Assembly (NCBI GenBank): GCA_017465825.1
Contig: JAFTVI010000017.1
Coordinates: 100,913 to 164,912, forward strand
Length of the DNA: 64,000 nucleotides
Source: Clostridia bacterium
Lineage (GTDB): Bacteria; Bacillota; Clostridia; Oscillospirales; Acutalibacteraceae
Reading direction: 5' to 3'
Shown: positions 36,606 to 44,048 of the stretch, piece by piece
Numbering within the stretch: the stretch's first letter is position 1
How the letters are laid out: every line of letters starts with the position of its first letter
Made by a program: the position numbers and the translations under genes
Notes under the pieces: model-generated
The model's input: only the letters and a program-made list of their open reading frames with translations
Told to the model about the DNA's origin: nothing
The model's database searches: none

Positions 36606-37157
36606 TCATTTTTTATTCATATCAATCTGCGGACTTCTGATATTCCACAGAACAACGTTTCCGCTTTTTAGAGATGCTTGTACATTGATTATACGCTGAT
36701 TTGAAGAACCTTTATATGCAAGGCTGATATCTTTCATATCCTCAACAAATCTGCCGTCTACAAGCACGTCAATCAGCGAGAGCATTTCATCGGTAACTTC
36801 ACATCTTGCGCGGCTGTCACCCAGTAATTCCTTATCAAAAAGATATCCTGTATAACACCAGATGTTTTTATCGGGATATTCAGCTTTTATTCTTCTGAGA
36901 AGAGGAAGAACTGCGCGCTGATTGCAAGGTTCAAAGGGTTCTCCGCCGAGAAGTGTGAAACCGCTTATATACGGGCTTTTCAACAGACTGATTATATAAT
37001 CTTCCGTTTCCTGTGTATATGGTTTTCCGTAATTAAAATCCCACGTATCTGCATTGAAACAGCCTTTGCACCGGTGCGTACAACCCGACACAAAAAGCGA
37101 AACTCTGACGCCCTCACCGTTTGCAATATCACATTTTTTAATTTCACCGTAATTCAT
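36606..37157 (-). CDS. nrdG: anaerobic ribonucleotide reductase activating enzyme
   Basis: Radical SAM activase of 183 residues that installs the glycyl radical on NrdD. The cluster motif is CTHRCKGC, followed by GGEPF-type GGEPFEPCNQ and WCYTGY. The ATG at 37157 begins the family N-terminus (MNYGEIKKCDIANGEGVRVSLFVSG pattern) and lies 1 bp after the nrdD stop; the longer frame would sit inside nrdD. The ribosome binding site is weak, so it may depend on coupled translation. Confidence 0.94.
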   Translation of the reverse strand: MNYGEIKKCDIANGEGVRVSLFVSGCTHRCKGCFNADTWDFNYGKPYTQETEDYIISLLKSPYISGFTLLGGEPFEPCNQRAVLPLLRRIKAEYPDKNIWCYTGYLFDKELLGDSRARCEVTDEMLSLIDVLVDGRFVEDMKDISLAYKGSSNQRIINVQASLKSGNVVLWNIRSPQIDMNKK

Positions 37158-37158
37158 A

Positions 37159-39333
37159 TCAAAGATGCAGAACTCTTTCCTGTATTTCCTGTGTTCTGCC
37201 CTGATTCCAGAACTGTGTGCCGATATAACCACAGGTGCGTCTTGCAACATTCATTTTATTCTGGTCGGTGTTGCCGCATTTGGGGCACTTCCAAATAAGC
37301 TTGCCGTCCTCATCCTTTACAATGCGGATCTCTCCGTCAAAACCGCAGCACTGGCAATAATCGCTCTTTGTATTAAGCTCTGCATACATTATATTATCAT
37401 ATATAAACTGCATTACTCCGAGAACAGCCGGAATGTTATCCTGCATATTGGGAACCTCAACGTAGGATATTGCGCCACCGGGAGAAAGTGTCTGGAACTG
37501 AGACTCAAATTCAAGCTTTTCAAATGCATCAATTTCTTCCGTTACGTGAACGTGATATGAGTTTGTGATGTAACTCTTATCTGTTACGCCCTCAATAACG
37601 CCGAAACGCTTTTGCAGACATTTGGCAAATTTATACGTTGTGCTTTCAAGAGGAGTGCCGTAAAGAGAATAATCTATATTTTCGTCGGCCTTCCATTTTG
37701 CGGTGTACTCGTTCAGCTTACGCATAATTGCAAGACCTAATTCTTTACCTTCGGGGGATGTCATTTTCTTACCGGAAAGAGCATAAACAGTTTCCCAGAG
37801 ACCTGCATAGCCGAGAGAAATTGTGGAATACCCGCCGTAAAGAAGCTTGTCTATCGTTTCGCCTTTTTCAAGTCTTGCCAATGCGCCGTACTGCCAGAGA
37901 ATGGGAGCGGCATCGGAATATGTACCCTTTAATCTCTCGTGACGGCATCTCAATGCTCTGTGACAAAGCTCCATACGCTCGTCAAAAATCTTCCAGAAAA
38001 TATCAATATCTCTGTCTGCAGAAAGGGCAATATCAATAAGATTTACCGTTACAACACCCTGATTGAATCTGCCGTAATACTTCGGTTTGCCGTTTTCATC
38101 AACATAAGGAGTAAGGAACGAACGGCATCCCATACAGGTATAGCAATGACCGTCACCGTTTTTGTCAACCTTATTCTGCAGCATAATCTTTTCGGAAATA
38201 TAGTCCGGTACCATTCTTTTGGCGGTACATTTTGCGGCAAGCTCTGTAAGATACCAATACTTACTGTCCTCTCTTATATTGTCTTCTTCAAGAACATATA
38301 TAAGCTTGGGGAAAGCGGGAGTAATCCACTCGCCTGCTTCGTTTTTAACGCCCTCATAACGCTGTTTGAGTGTTTCCTCAATAATCATTGCAAGGTCAGC
38401 CTTCTGCTGTTCATCCTCTGCCTCACCGAGATACATAAATACAGTAACAAAAGGAGCCTGTCCGTTTGTGGTAAGAAGAGTAACAACCTGATACTGGATA
38501 GTCTGTACACCCTTTGAAATTTCTTCGCGAAGTCTGCCTTCAACAATTTTATTTATTTTTTCTTCGGGAACATCTATGCCGATTTCTTTGAATTCAGCAT
38601 TAACAGCTCGCTTGATTTTTTCTCTGGAATCGTTAACAAACGGAGCAAGATGAGTAAGACTGATACTCTGACCGCCGTACTGATTGCTTGCAACCTGAGC
38701 GATTATCTGCGTTGCGATGTTACAGGCAGTTGAAAAGCTGTGCGGCTTTTCAATAAGAGTACCGCTGATAACTGTTCCGTTCTGGAGCATATCTTCAAGG
38801 TTAACAAGGTCACAGTTGTGCATATGCTGAGCAAAATAATCAGCGTCGTGAAAATGGATAATGCCTTGCTCGTGTGATTCAACAATATCAGCCGGCAGGA
38901 GTATTCTTTTAGTAAGGTCTTTGCTTACCTCACCTGCCATATAATCGCGCTGAACGCTGTTGACAGTAGGATTTTTATTGGAATTTTCCTGCTTTACTTC
39001 CTCATTGTTACATTCAATAAGAGATAAAATCTGATTATCGGTTGTGTTTGCCTTTCGGGCGAGTGAACGGGTAAATCTGTAACGGACGTAGGTTTTTGCA
39101 AGCTCAAAAGCACCCTTTGCCATAATCTGGTCTTCAACCATATCCTGTATTTCTTCAACCGATACAGCTCTGCCGAGCTTGTTGCATTTGTATTCAACAT
39201 AATCTGCAATATCTGCAATTTCATCCTGTGTAAGCTCACGCTTGTCTGATGCGCAGTCTGCTTTTGTGATAGCGGCAATTATTTTATTTATATCAAAAAT
39301 TTCCTCGGAGCCGTTTCGTTTAATTATTTTCAT
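37159..39333 (-). CDS. nrdD: anaerobic (class III) ribonucleoside-triphosphate reductase
   Basis: A 724-residue glycyl-radical enzyme. The N-terminal 90 residues are an ATP-cone (KIIKRNGSEEIFDINKI), the barrel has paired thiol Cys in CMGCRSF, the C-terminal zinc module is CQCC then CPKC, and the radical glycine is in RRTCGYIG about 25 residues from the end. GGAGG precedes the ATG. It shows deoxynucleotide synthesis under anoxia. A NrdR-like box lies between -35 and -10 of its likely promoter. Confidence 0.97.
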   Translation of the reverse strand: MKIIKRNGSEEIFDINKIIAAITKADCASDKRELTQDEIADIADYVEYKCNKLGRAVSVEEIQDMVEDQIMAKGAFELAKTYVRYRFTRSLARKANTTDNQILSLIECNNEEVKQENSNKNPTVNSVQRDYMAGEVSKDLTKRILLPADIVESHEQGIIHFHDADYFAQHMHNCDLVNLEDMLQNGTVISGTLIEKPHSFSTACNIATQIIAQVASNQYGGQSISLTHLAPFVNDSREKIKRAVNAEFKEIGIDVPEEKINKIVEGRLREEISKGVQTIQYQVVTLLTTNGQAPFVTVFMYLGEAEDEQQKADLAMIIEETLKQRYEGVKNEAGEWITPAFPKLIYVLEEDNIREDSKYWYLTELAAKCTAKRMVPDYISEKIMLQNKVDKNGDGHCYTCMGCRSFLTPYVDENGKPKYYGRFNQGVVTVNLIDIALSADRDIDIFWKIFDERMELCHRALRCRHERLKGTYSDAAPILWQYGALARLEKGETIDKLLYGGYSTISLGYAGLWETVYALSGKKMTSPEGKELGLAIMRKLNEYTAKWKADENIDYSLYGTPLESTTYKFAKCLQKRFGVIEGVTDKSYITNSYHVHVTEEIDAFEKLEFESQFQTLSPGGAISYVEVPNMQDNIPAVLGVMQFIYDNIMYAELNTKSDYCQCCGFDGEIRIVKDEDGKLIWKCPKCGNTDQNKMNVARRTCGYIGTQFWNQGRTQEIQERVLHL

Positions 39334-39358
39334 TATTTATCAACCTCCTGTTCGATGA

Positions 39359-39375
39359 ATTATACTATTGATAGT
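39359..39375 (-). promoter_or_regulatory. nrdD -10 element overlapping a NrdR-like box
   Basis: On the minus strand a perfect TATAAT occupies 39364-39359. The symmetric ACTATTGATAGT (39364-39375), flanked by TAT and GT, matches the NrdR consensus acaCwAtATaTwGtgt at most positions. The arrangement would let NrdR block the promoter. The -35 is weak. Confidence 0.6.
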
Positions 39376-39400
39376 GTTGCAAAAGATATTTTACATAAAT

Positions 39401-39430
39401 ATTTGCAAATTACCTGTTGCATTTGCAACA
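39401..39430. promoter_or_regulatory. TTGCA palindromes in the nrdD/Crp-like intergenic region
   Basis: Perfect palindrome ATTTGCAAAT (39401-39410) and inverted repeat TGTTGCA-TT-TGCAACA (39415-39430). The second overlaps the -35 of the Crp/Fnr-like gene, as expected for an autoregulatory operator; a further GTTGCAAAA lies at 39376-39384. Assignment to the adjacent regulator is inference. Confidence 0.5.
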
Positions 39431-39445
39431 AAAATAAAATATAAT
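39417..39445 (+). promoter_or_regulatory. promoter of the Crp/Fnr-like gene
   Basis: TTGCAT (39417-39422), 17-bp spacer, perfect TATAAT (39440-39445). Confidence 0.75.
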
Positions 39446-39457
39446 ACTATATGTAGT
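39446..39457. promoter_or_regulatory. second NrdR-like box
   Basis: ACTATATGTAGT, symmetric except one step, matches the NrdR core CwAtATaTwG at all but one position. It starts directly after the Crp-like -10, about 82 bp centre-to-centre from the first box. Confidence 0.5.
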
Positions 39458-39499
39458 CATTGTTTAAAATTCCGAACACAGTATGGAGTGCTGATAATT

Positions 39500-40153
39500 A
39501 TGATTAAATATTCACCTTTTGAAGGATTGACAAGTGGGGAAACGGCTGAAATACGCAGTTGCTTGTGTCCGATTGAAAAAATATACGGCAAAGGCGACAT
39601 AATTATGCAATTCAGTGATAAAGACAGAAATCTCGGATTGGTCGATTCTGGAACGGCTTATCTTATACGAATTGACATTGACGGAAACAGAAGTATAATA
39701 GATTACTATGAAAGCGGAGATGTTTTCGGTAAAATGCTTGCACCCGAATCCGAAATTGATGCATATTATATACTTGCAAAGGAAAAATGCCGTATTTCAT
39801 TTTTTAATTATGATAAGCTTTTGAGCAAATGCAAAAACAATTGCATCAAGCATACCGTTCTTCTTAATAATCTGCTTATGCTTACACTGAAAAAAGCACA
39901 GATGCATATTGATATTTTAAGCCAACGGACAACGCGACAGAAACTTATTACATATTTTGATTATCAGCGAAACAAAAATCTGTCAGACACATTCACATTG
40001 CCGTTATCTCTTTCCGACTTATCGGATTATTTATCTATTGACAGAAGTGCAATGATGCGTGAAATCAGAAATCTGAAAGAAGATAATCTCATTTCCGCAG
40101 ACGGAAACAGATTTACACTAAAAAACAGCAGGTACACTTATGCAGACTGCTGA
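39500..40153 (+). CDS. Crp/Fnr-family transcriptional regulator
   Basis: A 217-residue regulator with an N-terminal cyclic-nucleotide-type beta-barrel (about 10-130; GTAYLIRIDIDGNRSIIDYYESGDVFGK) and a C-terminal winged helix (LSLSDLSDYLSIDRSAMMREIRNLKEDNLI, about 170-200). I see no N-terminal Cys cluster of the Fnr kind. ATG 39500 has GGAG upstream; the frame extends to 39368 through the promoter. Divergent from nrdD, so it may sense redox or nitric-oxide stress. The last codons (SRYTYADC) and stop lie inside the left terminal repeat of an insertion-like element. Confidence 0.88.
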   Translation: MIKYSPFEGLTSGETAEIRSCLCPIEKIYGKGDIIMQFSDKDRNLGLVDSGTAYLIRIDIDGNRSIIDYYESGDVFGKMLAPESEIDAYYILAKEKCRISFFNYDKLLSKCKNNCIKHTVLLNNLLMLTLKKAQMHIDILSQRTTRQKLITYFDYQRNKNLSDTFTLPLSLSDLSDYLSIDRSAMMREIRNLKEDNLISADGNRFTLKNSRYTYADC

Positions 40154-40432
40154 CAAGGAAGTATTTGTTTCTCGAACAAAATTCCTCGTATTATTGCCAA
40201 AAGCCTCGCAAGGCGACAGCCTTGCTGCGTTTTGTGGCTTCAATACAAGAAATTTTTAGTTCTTACGAAACTGCGAAGCACTTTAAAATGCGAAATAATC
40301 GTGCAAGAAAAGGCGAAAATCACCGATAATGCTAACGCACATATCGGTGATTTTTCAACGCATTATTGTGCGATTAGTTCACATTTTAAAGAAATGCGTC
40401 CTTATCAGCAGTCGGCATAAAAAGTGTACCTG
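40129..40432. repeat. 304-bp palindromic insertion-like element with imperfect terminal inverted repeats
   Basis: Left end CAGGTACACTT then ATGCAGACTGCTGACAAGG; the right end read in reverse gives CAGGTACACTTTTT then ATGCCGACTGCTGATAAGG, so the inverted repeats span about 38-41 bp with few mismatches. Inside are a hairpin around 40209-40248 (AAGGCGACAGCCTT core), an inverted pair CGAAATAATCG/CGATTAGTTC with CTTTAAAATG/CATTTTAAAG, and a hairpin AAAATCACCGATA/TATCGGTGATTTT around 40313-40356. No open frame of note. It looks like a MITE or a structured RNA element. No clear target duplication is visible. Confidence 0.65.
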
Positions 40433-40438
40433 TAAATT

Positions 40439-41857
40439 TTATTTCATTATTTCAACCATTTTGCGGAAGTTGTCAGCTATTGTCTGCTGAGCATTATAGC
40501 CCAGAGAGTTGGTTTCGTGATAATGACTTCTGTCAAAACGGTCTCTGCCGTTGCTGAGATATGCCTGTGTGGGATGAAGAATAAAGTCGTTAGGTGCTAC
40601 AACATAGCCTGTCATATCATTAGTTACACCAAAAACAAGAAGATTTTCATCCTCGGCAATTTCAACAAGCGGTGCGGGATTGATTTCAGGACCTTTGCCT
40701 GTTGCTGAATCCTCTGCTGATGCATAGCCGCCGTAAACTGTTTCAGGGAAATTCTCACCGGGAAGAAGAAGTATTTTCTGCTTGCCGATTTTAATGTATG
40801 TCATTTCGCTCTTAAGAGCAAGTCCCAATTCGCCTTTTTCACAGGGATAACGCTTGGAACTCATAACCTTAAGCTGTGCAAGGAATGCAAGAACGGGGTT
40901 GTCCACAGGGAAATAGAACGGCTGACGGAGTGATGAAATTTTGCAGTCAAGCTTTTCATCATTGTTGATTTTAAGAGCCGCTTTTCCAAGACATTCGCCC
41001 TGCTGACGAACTCTGTCTACTCTGTCATCACAGAAATCACCGGGGTCAACGTTTCCGATTGCACCGATACCGAAAAGCACGTTTGCATTCTTTCCTTTAT
41101 ATATTGTCTGTCGCATATGATAAGGATAATCGGCACTGACCTTTCTGCAAGAGCCACCCAGTGTGTTGGGATGTGCACCGAAATTAAGAAACCAGGTTTC
41201 CTTTGTGCCGTTATCGGGAACAAATCTTAATCTTGTGAGTACATCGTGGGTTACGATCGGCGGTCTGCGGTCAAACACTGCCTCGGGTACGTGCGATGTA
41301 CCTACATAAAGGTCACCGTCGGTTCTGTTTTCATATGCATCGTGGCAAACCTTACAAATAGAATCAAAAAGCTTATTCATATACTTTTCATTCTTGCCTG
41401 TTTTGGGAAGCTTGCCCCAGTAACCGACAGTATCAAAGCCTGCGTGATTGTGTGTACAACAGATGTTTATACCTATACAGCCAACCTTTTTATATATGGG
41501 TGAAAGCATATCGCGGATTTTCGTAACTTCAACACGGGTAAGTCCTATACAGTCTGCACTTACCATAAACATTCCGCCGTTTTCGCCGCAACCTATCCAC
41601 ATTGCGCTGACGGTAATCGGGTCGTAAACACCCTCAATCTTCTTTGCCATTGCGTGACCTGCAATCCAATATATTTCGGTATCAAGATCATCAGGCATTA
41701 CTTCACAGCAAGCAAAACCGACTTTGAATTTATCTGCCGATACTGTTTTTACAACATGGTCGGGAATAGGCGGAGCGGACATTTTCTTTGCCAGCTTTTT
41801 ACCGCTTCGTTTGGATACGAATTTTACGGCAGACGCCGCTATATCAGCTATTGACAT
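40439..41857 (-). CDS. neutral/alkaline ceramidase-like protein
   Basis: A 472-residue protein resembling the N-terminal catalytic domain of neutral ceramidases. It begins VGFACCEVMPD, and the zinc-site segment CCTHNHAGFDT (family NxTHTHxGP type) is intact, followed by FGAHPNTLG and GIGAIGNVDP. There is no signal peptide, unlike secreted ceramidases, so an amidohydrolase acting inside the cell is more likely; the substrate is unknown. GGAGG precedes the ATG. It is convergent with the Crp-like gene across the palindromic element. Confidence 0.78.
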   Translation of the reverse strand: MSIADIAASAVKFVSKRSGKKLAKKMSAPPIPDHVVKTVSADKFKVGFACCEVMPDDLDTEIYWIAGHAMAKKIEGVYDPITVSAMWIGCGENGGMFMVSADCIGLTRVEVTKIRDMLSPIYKKVGCIGINICCTHNHAGFDTVGYWGKLPKTGKNEKYMNKLFDSICKVCHDAYENRTDGDLYVGTSHVPEAVFDRRPPIVTHDVLTRLRFVPDNGTKETWFLNFGAHPNTLGGSCRKVSADYPYHMRQTIYKGKNANVLFGIGAIGNVDPGDFCDDRVDRVRQQGECLGKAALKINNDEKLDCKISSLRQPFYFPVDNPVLAFLAQLKVMSSKRYPCEKGELGLALKSEMTYIKIGKQKILLLPGENFPETVYGGYASAEDSATGKGPEINPAPLVEIAEDENLLVFGVTNDMTGYVVAPNDFILHPTQAYLSNGRDRFDRSHYHETNSLGYNAQQTIADNFRKMVEIMK

Positions 41858-41972
41858 AATATACCTCCGAAGAATGGATAAGTATTTTTATTATAATATA
41901 ATAAATATGAATGTGCAACATACAAATTTTGAATATTTATTAAATTTTTTTGCATTTTTTTGTAAAAGATAG

Positions 41973-42000
41973 TTAAAAATCATTTTATTTGTGCTATAAT
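41973..42000 (+). promoter_or_regulatory. candidate nagA promoter
   Basis: TTAAAA (41973-41978), 16-bp spacer, perfect TATAAT (41995-42000), 18 bases before the ATG. The -35 is weak. Confidence 0.5.
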
Positions 42001-42017
42001 TGCTCCGGGTGATAAAA

Positions 42018-43136
42018 ATGTTACTGAAAAACGGACAAATATTTTACAACGGCAAATTTCAATCAGGCAATTTATTGATAACAGACGGAAAAATAACAGA
42101 TGTTGATTTTGAAGGTAAATATAACTCGACTGACGGTGTTGATTGCACAGACAAATATATTTTCCCTACCCTCGTTGATATACATACTCACGGATGCATA
42201 GGATGCGATTTTTCTTACGCCGATGTAGATAAAATATGTAAAATGCGCGAATACTATTTAAAAAACGGAATCGGTGCAATACTTCCTACCACTGTTTCAC
42301 TTTCGGATGACGATGTAACAAATGCGGTATCCGCAATAAAAACGTCAGCACAGTATGACTGTGCAGGCGCAGATATTGCAGGAATAAACCTTGAAGGTCC
42401 CTATTTGTCACCAAAAAAGTGCGGAGCGCACGATATCTCGCTTTTAAAAGGTCCTGATATAAATTTTATTAATTCACTCGGAGATATTGTAAAAATTGTG
42501 AATGTTGCGCCCGAATATCCCGACGCATTTGATTTTATAAAAAAGTTTAAGGGAAAAACATCAATTGCCCATACCGACTGTGATTATAACACGGCAATTG
42601 ATGCAATCAATCTGGGAGCAGACCATATAACACATGTCTTTAATGCTATGAACGGCTTAAATCACCGCAATCCCGGAGTTATAGGTGCATTTTTTGATAC
42701 TGATGCATATGCAGAGATAATTTGCGACGGAATTCACATTCACGAGTCTGTACTGAGAATGATGTTTTCTGCAAAAGGAGAAAATCTTGTTATCATTTCC
42801 GATTCAATGTCTGCAACAGGTCTTGATAACGGTAATTATAAATTAGGAATGCTTGACGTAACGGTAAAAGACGGAAAAGCATTTCTTTCTGACGGTACAC
42901 TTGCCGGCTCGGTAATGAATGTATACAGTATGATGAAAAATCTTATCAGCATCGGTGTCAAAAAGGAAACGGCAGTTGCATCTGCCACGGAAATTCCTGC
43001 AAAATCCATAGGCATCGACGATAAATACGGAAAAATTGAAGCAGGCAGATGCGCAGATATCGTTATTGCGGACAATAATTTCAACATTGATACTGTCATA
43101 CACAAAGGTGAAGTATTGACAAACAGCTTAATTTAA
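42018..43136 (+). CDS. nagA: N-acetylglucosamine-6-phosphate deacetylase
   Basis: Amidohydrolase-superfamily TIM barrel of 372 residues that converts GlcNAc-6-P to GlcN-6-P. Visible ligands: LVDIHTHGCIGCDF, NLEGPYLSPKKCGAHD, SIAHTDCDY, THVFNAMNGLNHR and VIISDSMSATG, all in order. GGGTGA precedes the ATG at 42018; the frame reaches 42000 through the -10. nagB is not adjacent. It supplies GlcNAc catabolism or cell-wall recycling. Its last codons contain a consensus promoter for the ung leader. Confidence 0.95.
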   Translation: MLLKNGQIFYNGKFQSGNLLITDGKITDVDFEGKYNSTDGVDCTDKYIFPTLVDIHTHGCIGCDFSYADVDKICKMREYYLKNGIGAILPTTVSLSDDDVTNAVSAIKTSAQYDCAGADIAGINLEGPYLSPKKCGAHDISLLKGPDINFINSLGDIVKIVNVAPEYPDAFDFIKKFKGKTSIAHTDCDYNTAIDAINLGADHITHVFNAMNGLNHRNPGVIGAFFDTDAYAEIICDGIHIHESVLRMMFSAKGENLVIISDSMSATGLDNGNYKLGMLDVTVKDGKAFLSDGTLAGSVMNVYSMMKNLISIGVKKETAVASATEIPAKSIGIDDKYGKIEAGRCADIVIADNNFNIDTVIHKGEVLTNSLI

Positions 43137-43144
43137 TGTATAAT
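43116..43144 (+). promoter_or_regulatory. consensus promoter inside the 3' end of nagA
   Basis: Perfect TTGACA (43116-43121), 17-bp spacer, perfect TATAAT (43139-43144). It would start a transcript near 43151 that carries a 21-codon ORF, a terminator and then ung. Confidence 0.85.
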
Positions 43145-43179
43145 TCACCCATAACGATATGGATTCGGAGGGATTTACC

Positions 43180-43245
43180 GTGTGGCTTGAAGTTATTGTT
43201 AAGCTTATGGAGATTATCAATTTTATTGTGGAACAACTCAGCTGA
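43180..43245 (+). CDS. 21-residue small ORF in the ung leader
   Basis: A GTG start with CGGAGGG at ideal spacing opens a 21-codon frame encoding WLEVIVKLMEIINFIVEQLS after the initiator. Ten of 21 residues are Leu, Ile or Val, with regularly spaced Glu/Lys, giving an amphipathic helix. A consensus promoter is upstream and a terminator follows 11 bp after the stop. It may be a leader peptide for attenuation of ung, or a small membrane-active peptide. The stop codon lies in one arm of an alternative hairpin. Confidence 0.55.
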   Translation: MWLEVIVKLMEIINFIVEQLS

Positions 43246-43293
43246 ACATCTAATACTACCTGAACGCAGATGTTCAGGTAGCTTTTATTTTTT
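43243..43293 (+). terminator. terminator with mutually exclusive alternative hairpin before ung
   Basis: Terminator: CTACCTGAAC (43256-43265) pairs perfectly with GTTCAGGTAG (43272-43281), then CTTTTATTTTTT. Alternative: TGAACATCT (43243-43251) pairs perfectly with AGATGTTCA (43268-43276). The two share 43272-43276 and cannot coexist, the layout of an antiterminator/terminator switch. Confidence 0.75.
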
Positions 43294-43310
43294 AGATCGG
43301 AGATGATTTA

Positions 43311-43976
43311 ATGGTTAAGTTTGATAATAATTGGGACAATGTGCTCGAAGGCGAATTTGAAAAAGAATATTACAGAAAAATACATAATTTTCTCGTTGCC
43401 GAATACCGAAATCCTGCCTACCCTGTTTACCCGAATATGTATAATATTTTCAACGCTCTTAAAATAACTGATTATAACAGCGTCAAAGCGGTAATTTTAG
43501 GGCAGGACCCTTATCACGGGCCGAATCAGGCACACGGACTTTCCTTTTCAGTGCAGAACGGTGTTGAACCTCCACCGTCACTTGTTAACATATATAAGGA
43601 ATATAATGCTGATTTGGGTTATCCTATCCCCAAAAGCGGTGATCTGACCAAATGGGCAGAAAACGGAGTGTTATTGCTCAATTCGGTTTTAACTGTAAGG
43701 GGCGGACAGGCGGCAAGCCACAGAGGCATTGGCTGGGAGATTTTTACCGACAGAGTTATATCCCTTCTCAATGAACGAAAAGAGCCTATTGTTTTTATCT
43801 TATGGGGCAGATTTGCAAGAGATAAAAAGAGCCTGATTACAAATCCTCAGCATCATATACTTGAGGCGGCACATCCCAGTCCCCTTTCTGCATATAACGG
43901 ATTTTTCGGATGCAGACATTTTTCAAAAGCAAACGCTCTCCTTGGCGAAAATGCAATTGATTGGAGATTGGAATAG
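43311..43976 (+). CDS. ung: uracil-DNA glycosylase
   Basis: Family 1 UDG of 221 residues. The water-activating loop is [18 protein letters not shown] (about 63-80) and the DNA-intercalation loop is [17 protein letters not shown] near 187-203. Removes uracil from DNA. GGAG precedes the ATG. Transcription from the promoter in nagA must pass the terminator at 43256-43293, so expression may be conditional. Confidence 0.97.
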   Translation: MVKFDNNWDNVLEGEFEKEYYRKIHNFLVAEYRNPAYPVYPNMYNIFNALKITDYNSVKAVILGQDPYHGPNQAHGLSFSVQNGVEPPPSLVNIYKEYNADLGYPIPKSGDLTKWAENGVLLLNSVLTVRGGQAASHRGIGWEIFTDRVISLLNERKEPIVFILWGRFARDKKSLITNPQHHILEAAHPSPLSAYNGFFGCRHFSKANALLGENAIDWRLE

Positions 43977-43987
43977 TTAAATATTGC

Positions 43988-44016
43988 TTGACTGCTTTGA
44001 AAATGTGGTATATAAT
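43988..44016 (+). promoter_or_regulatory. promoter of GH3 gene
   Basis: TTGACT (43988-43993), 17-bp spacer, perfect TATAAT (44011-44016), 32 bases before the ATG. Confidence 0.8.
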
Positions 44017-44048
44017 CAAGCTGATAATTTTTACGGACGGTGATTCTA

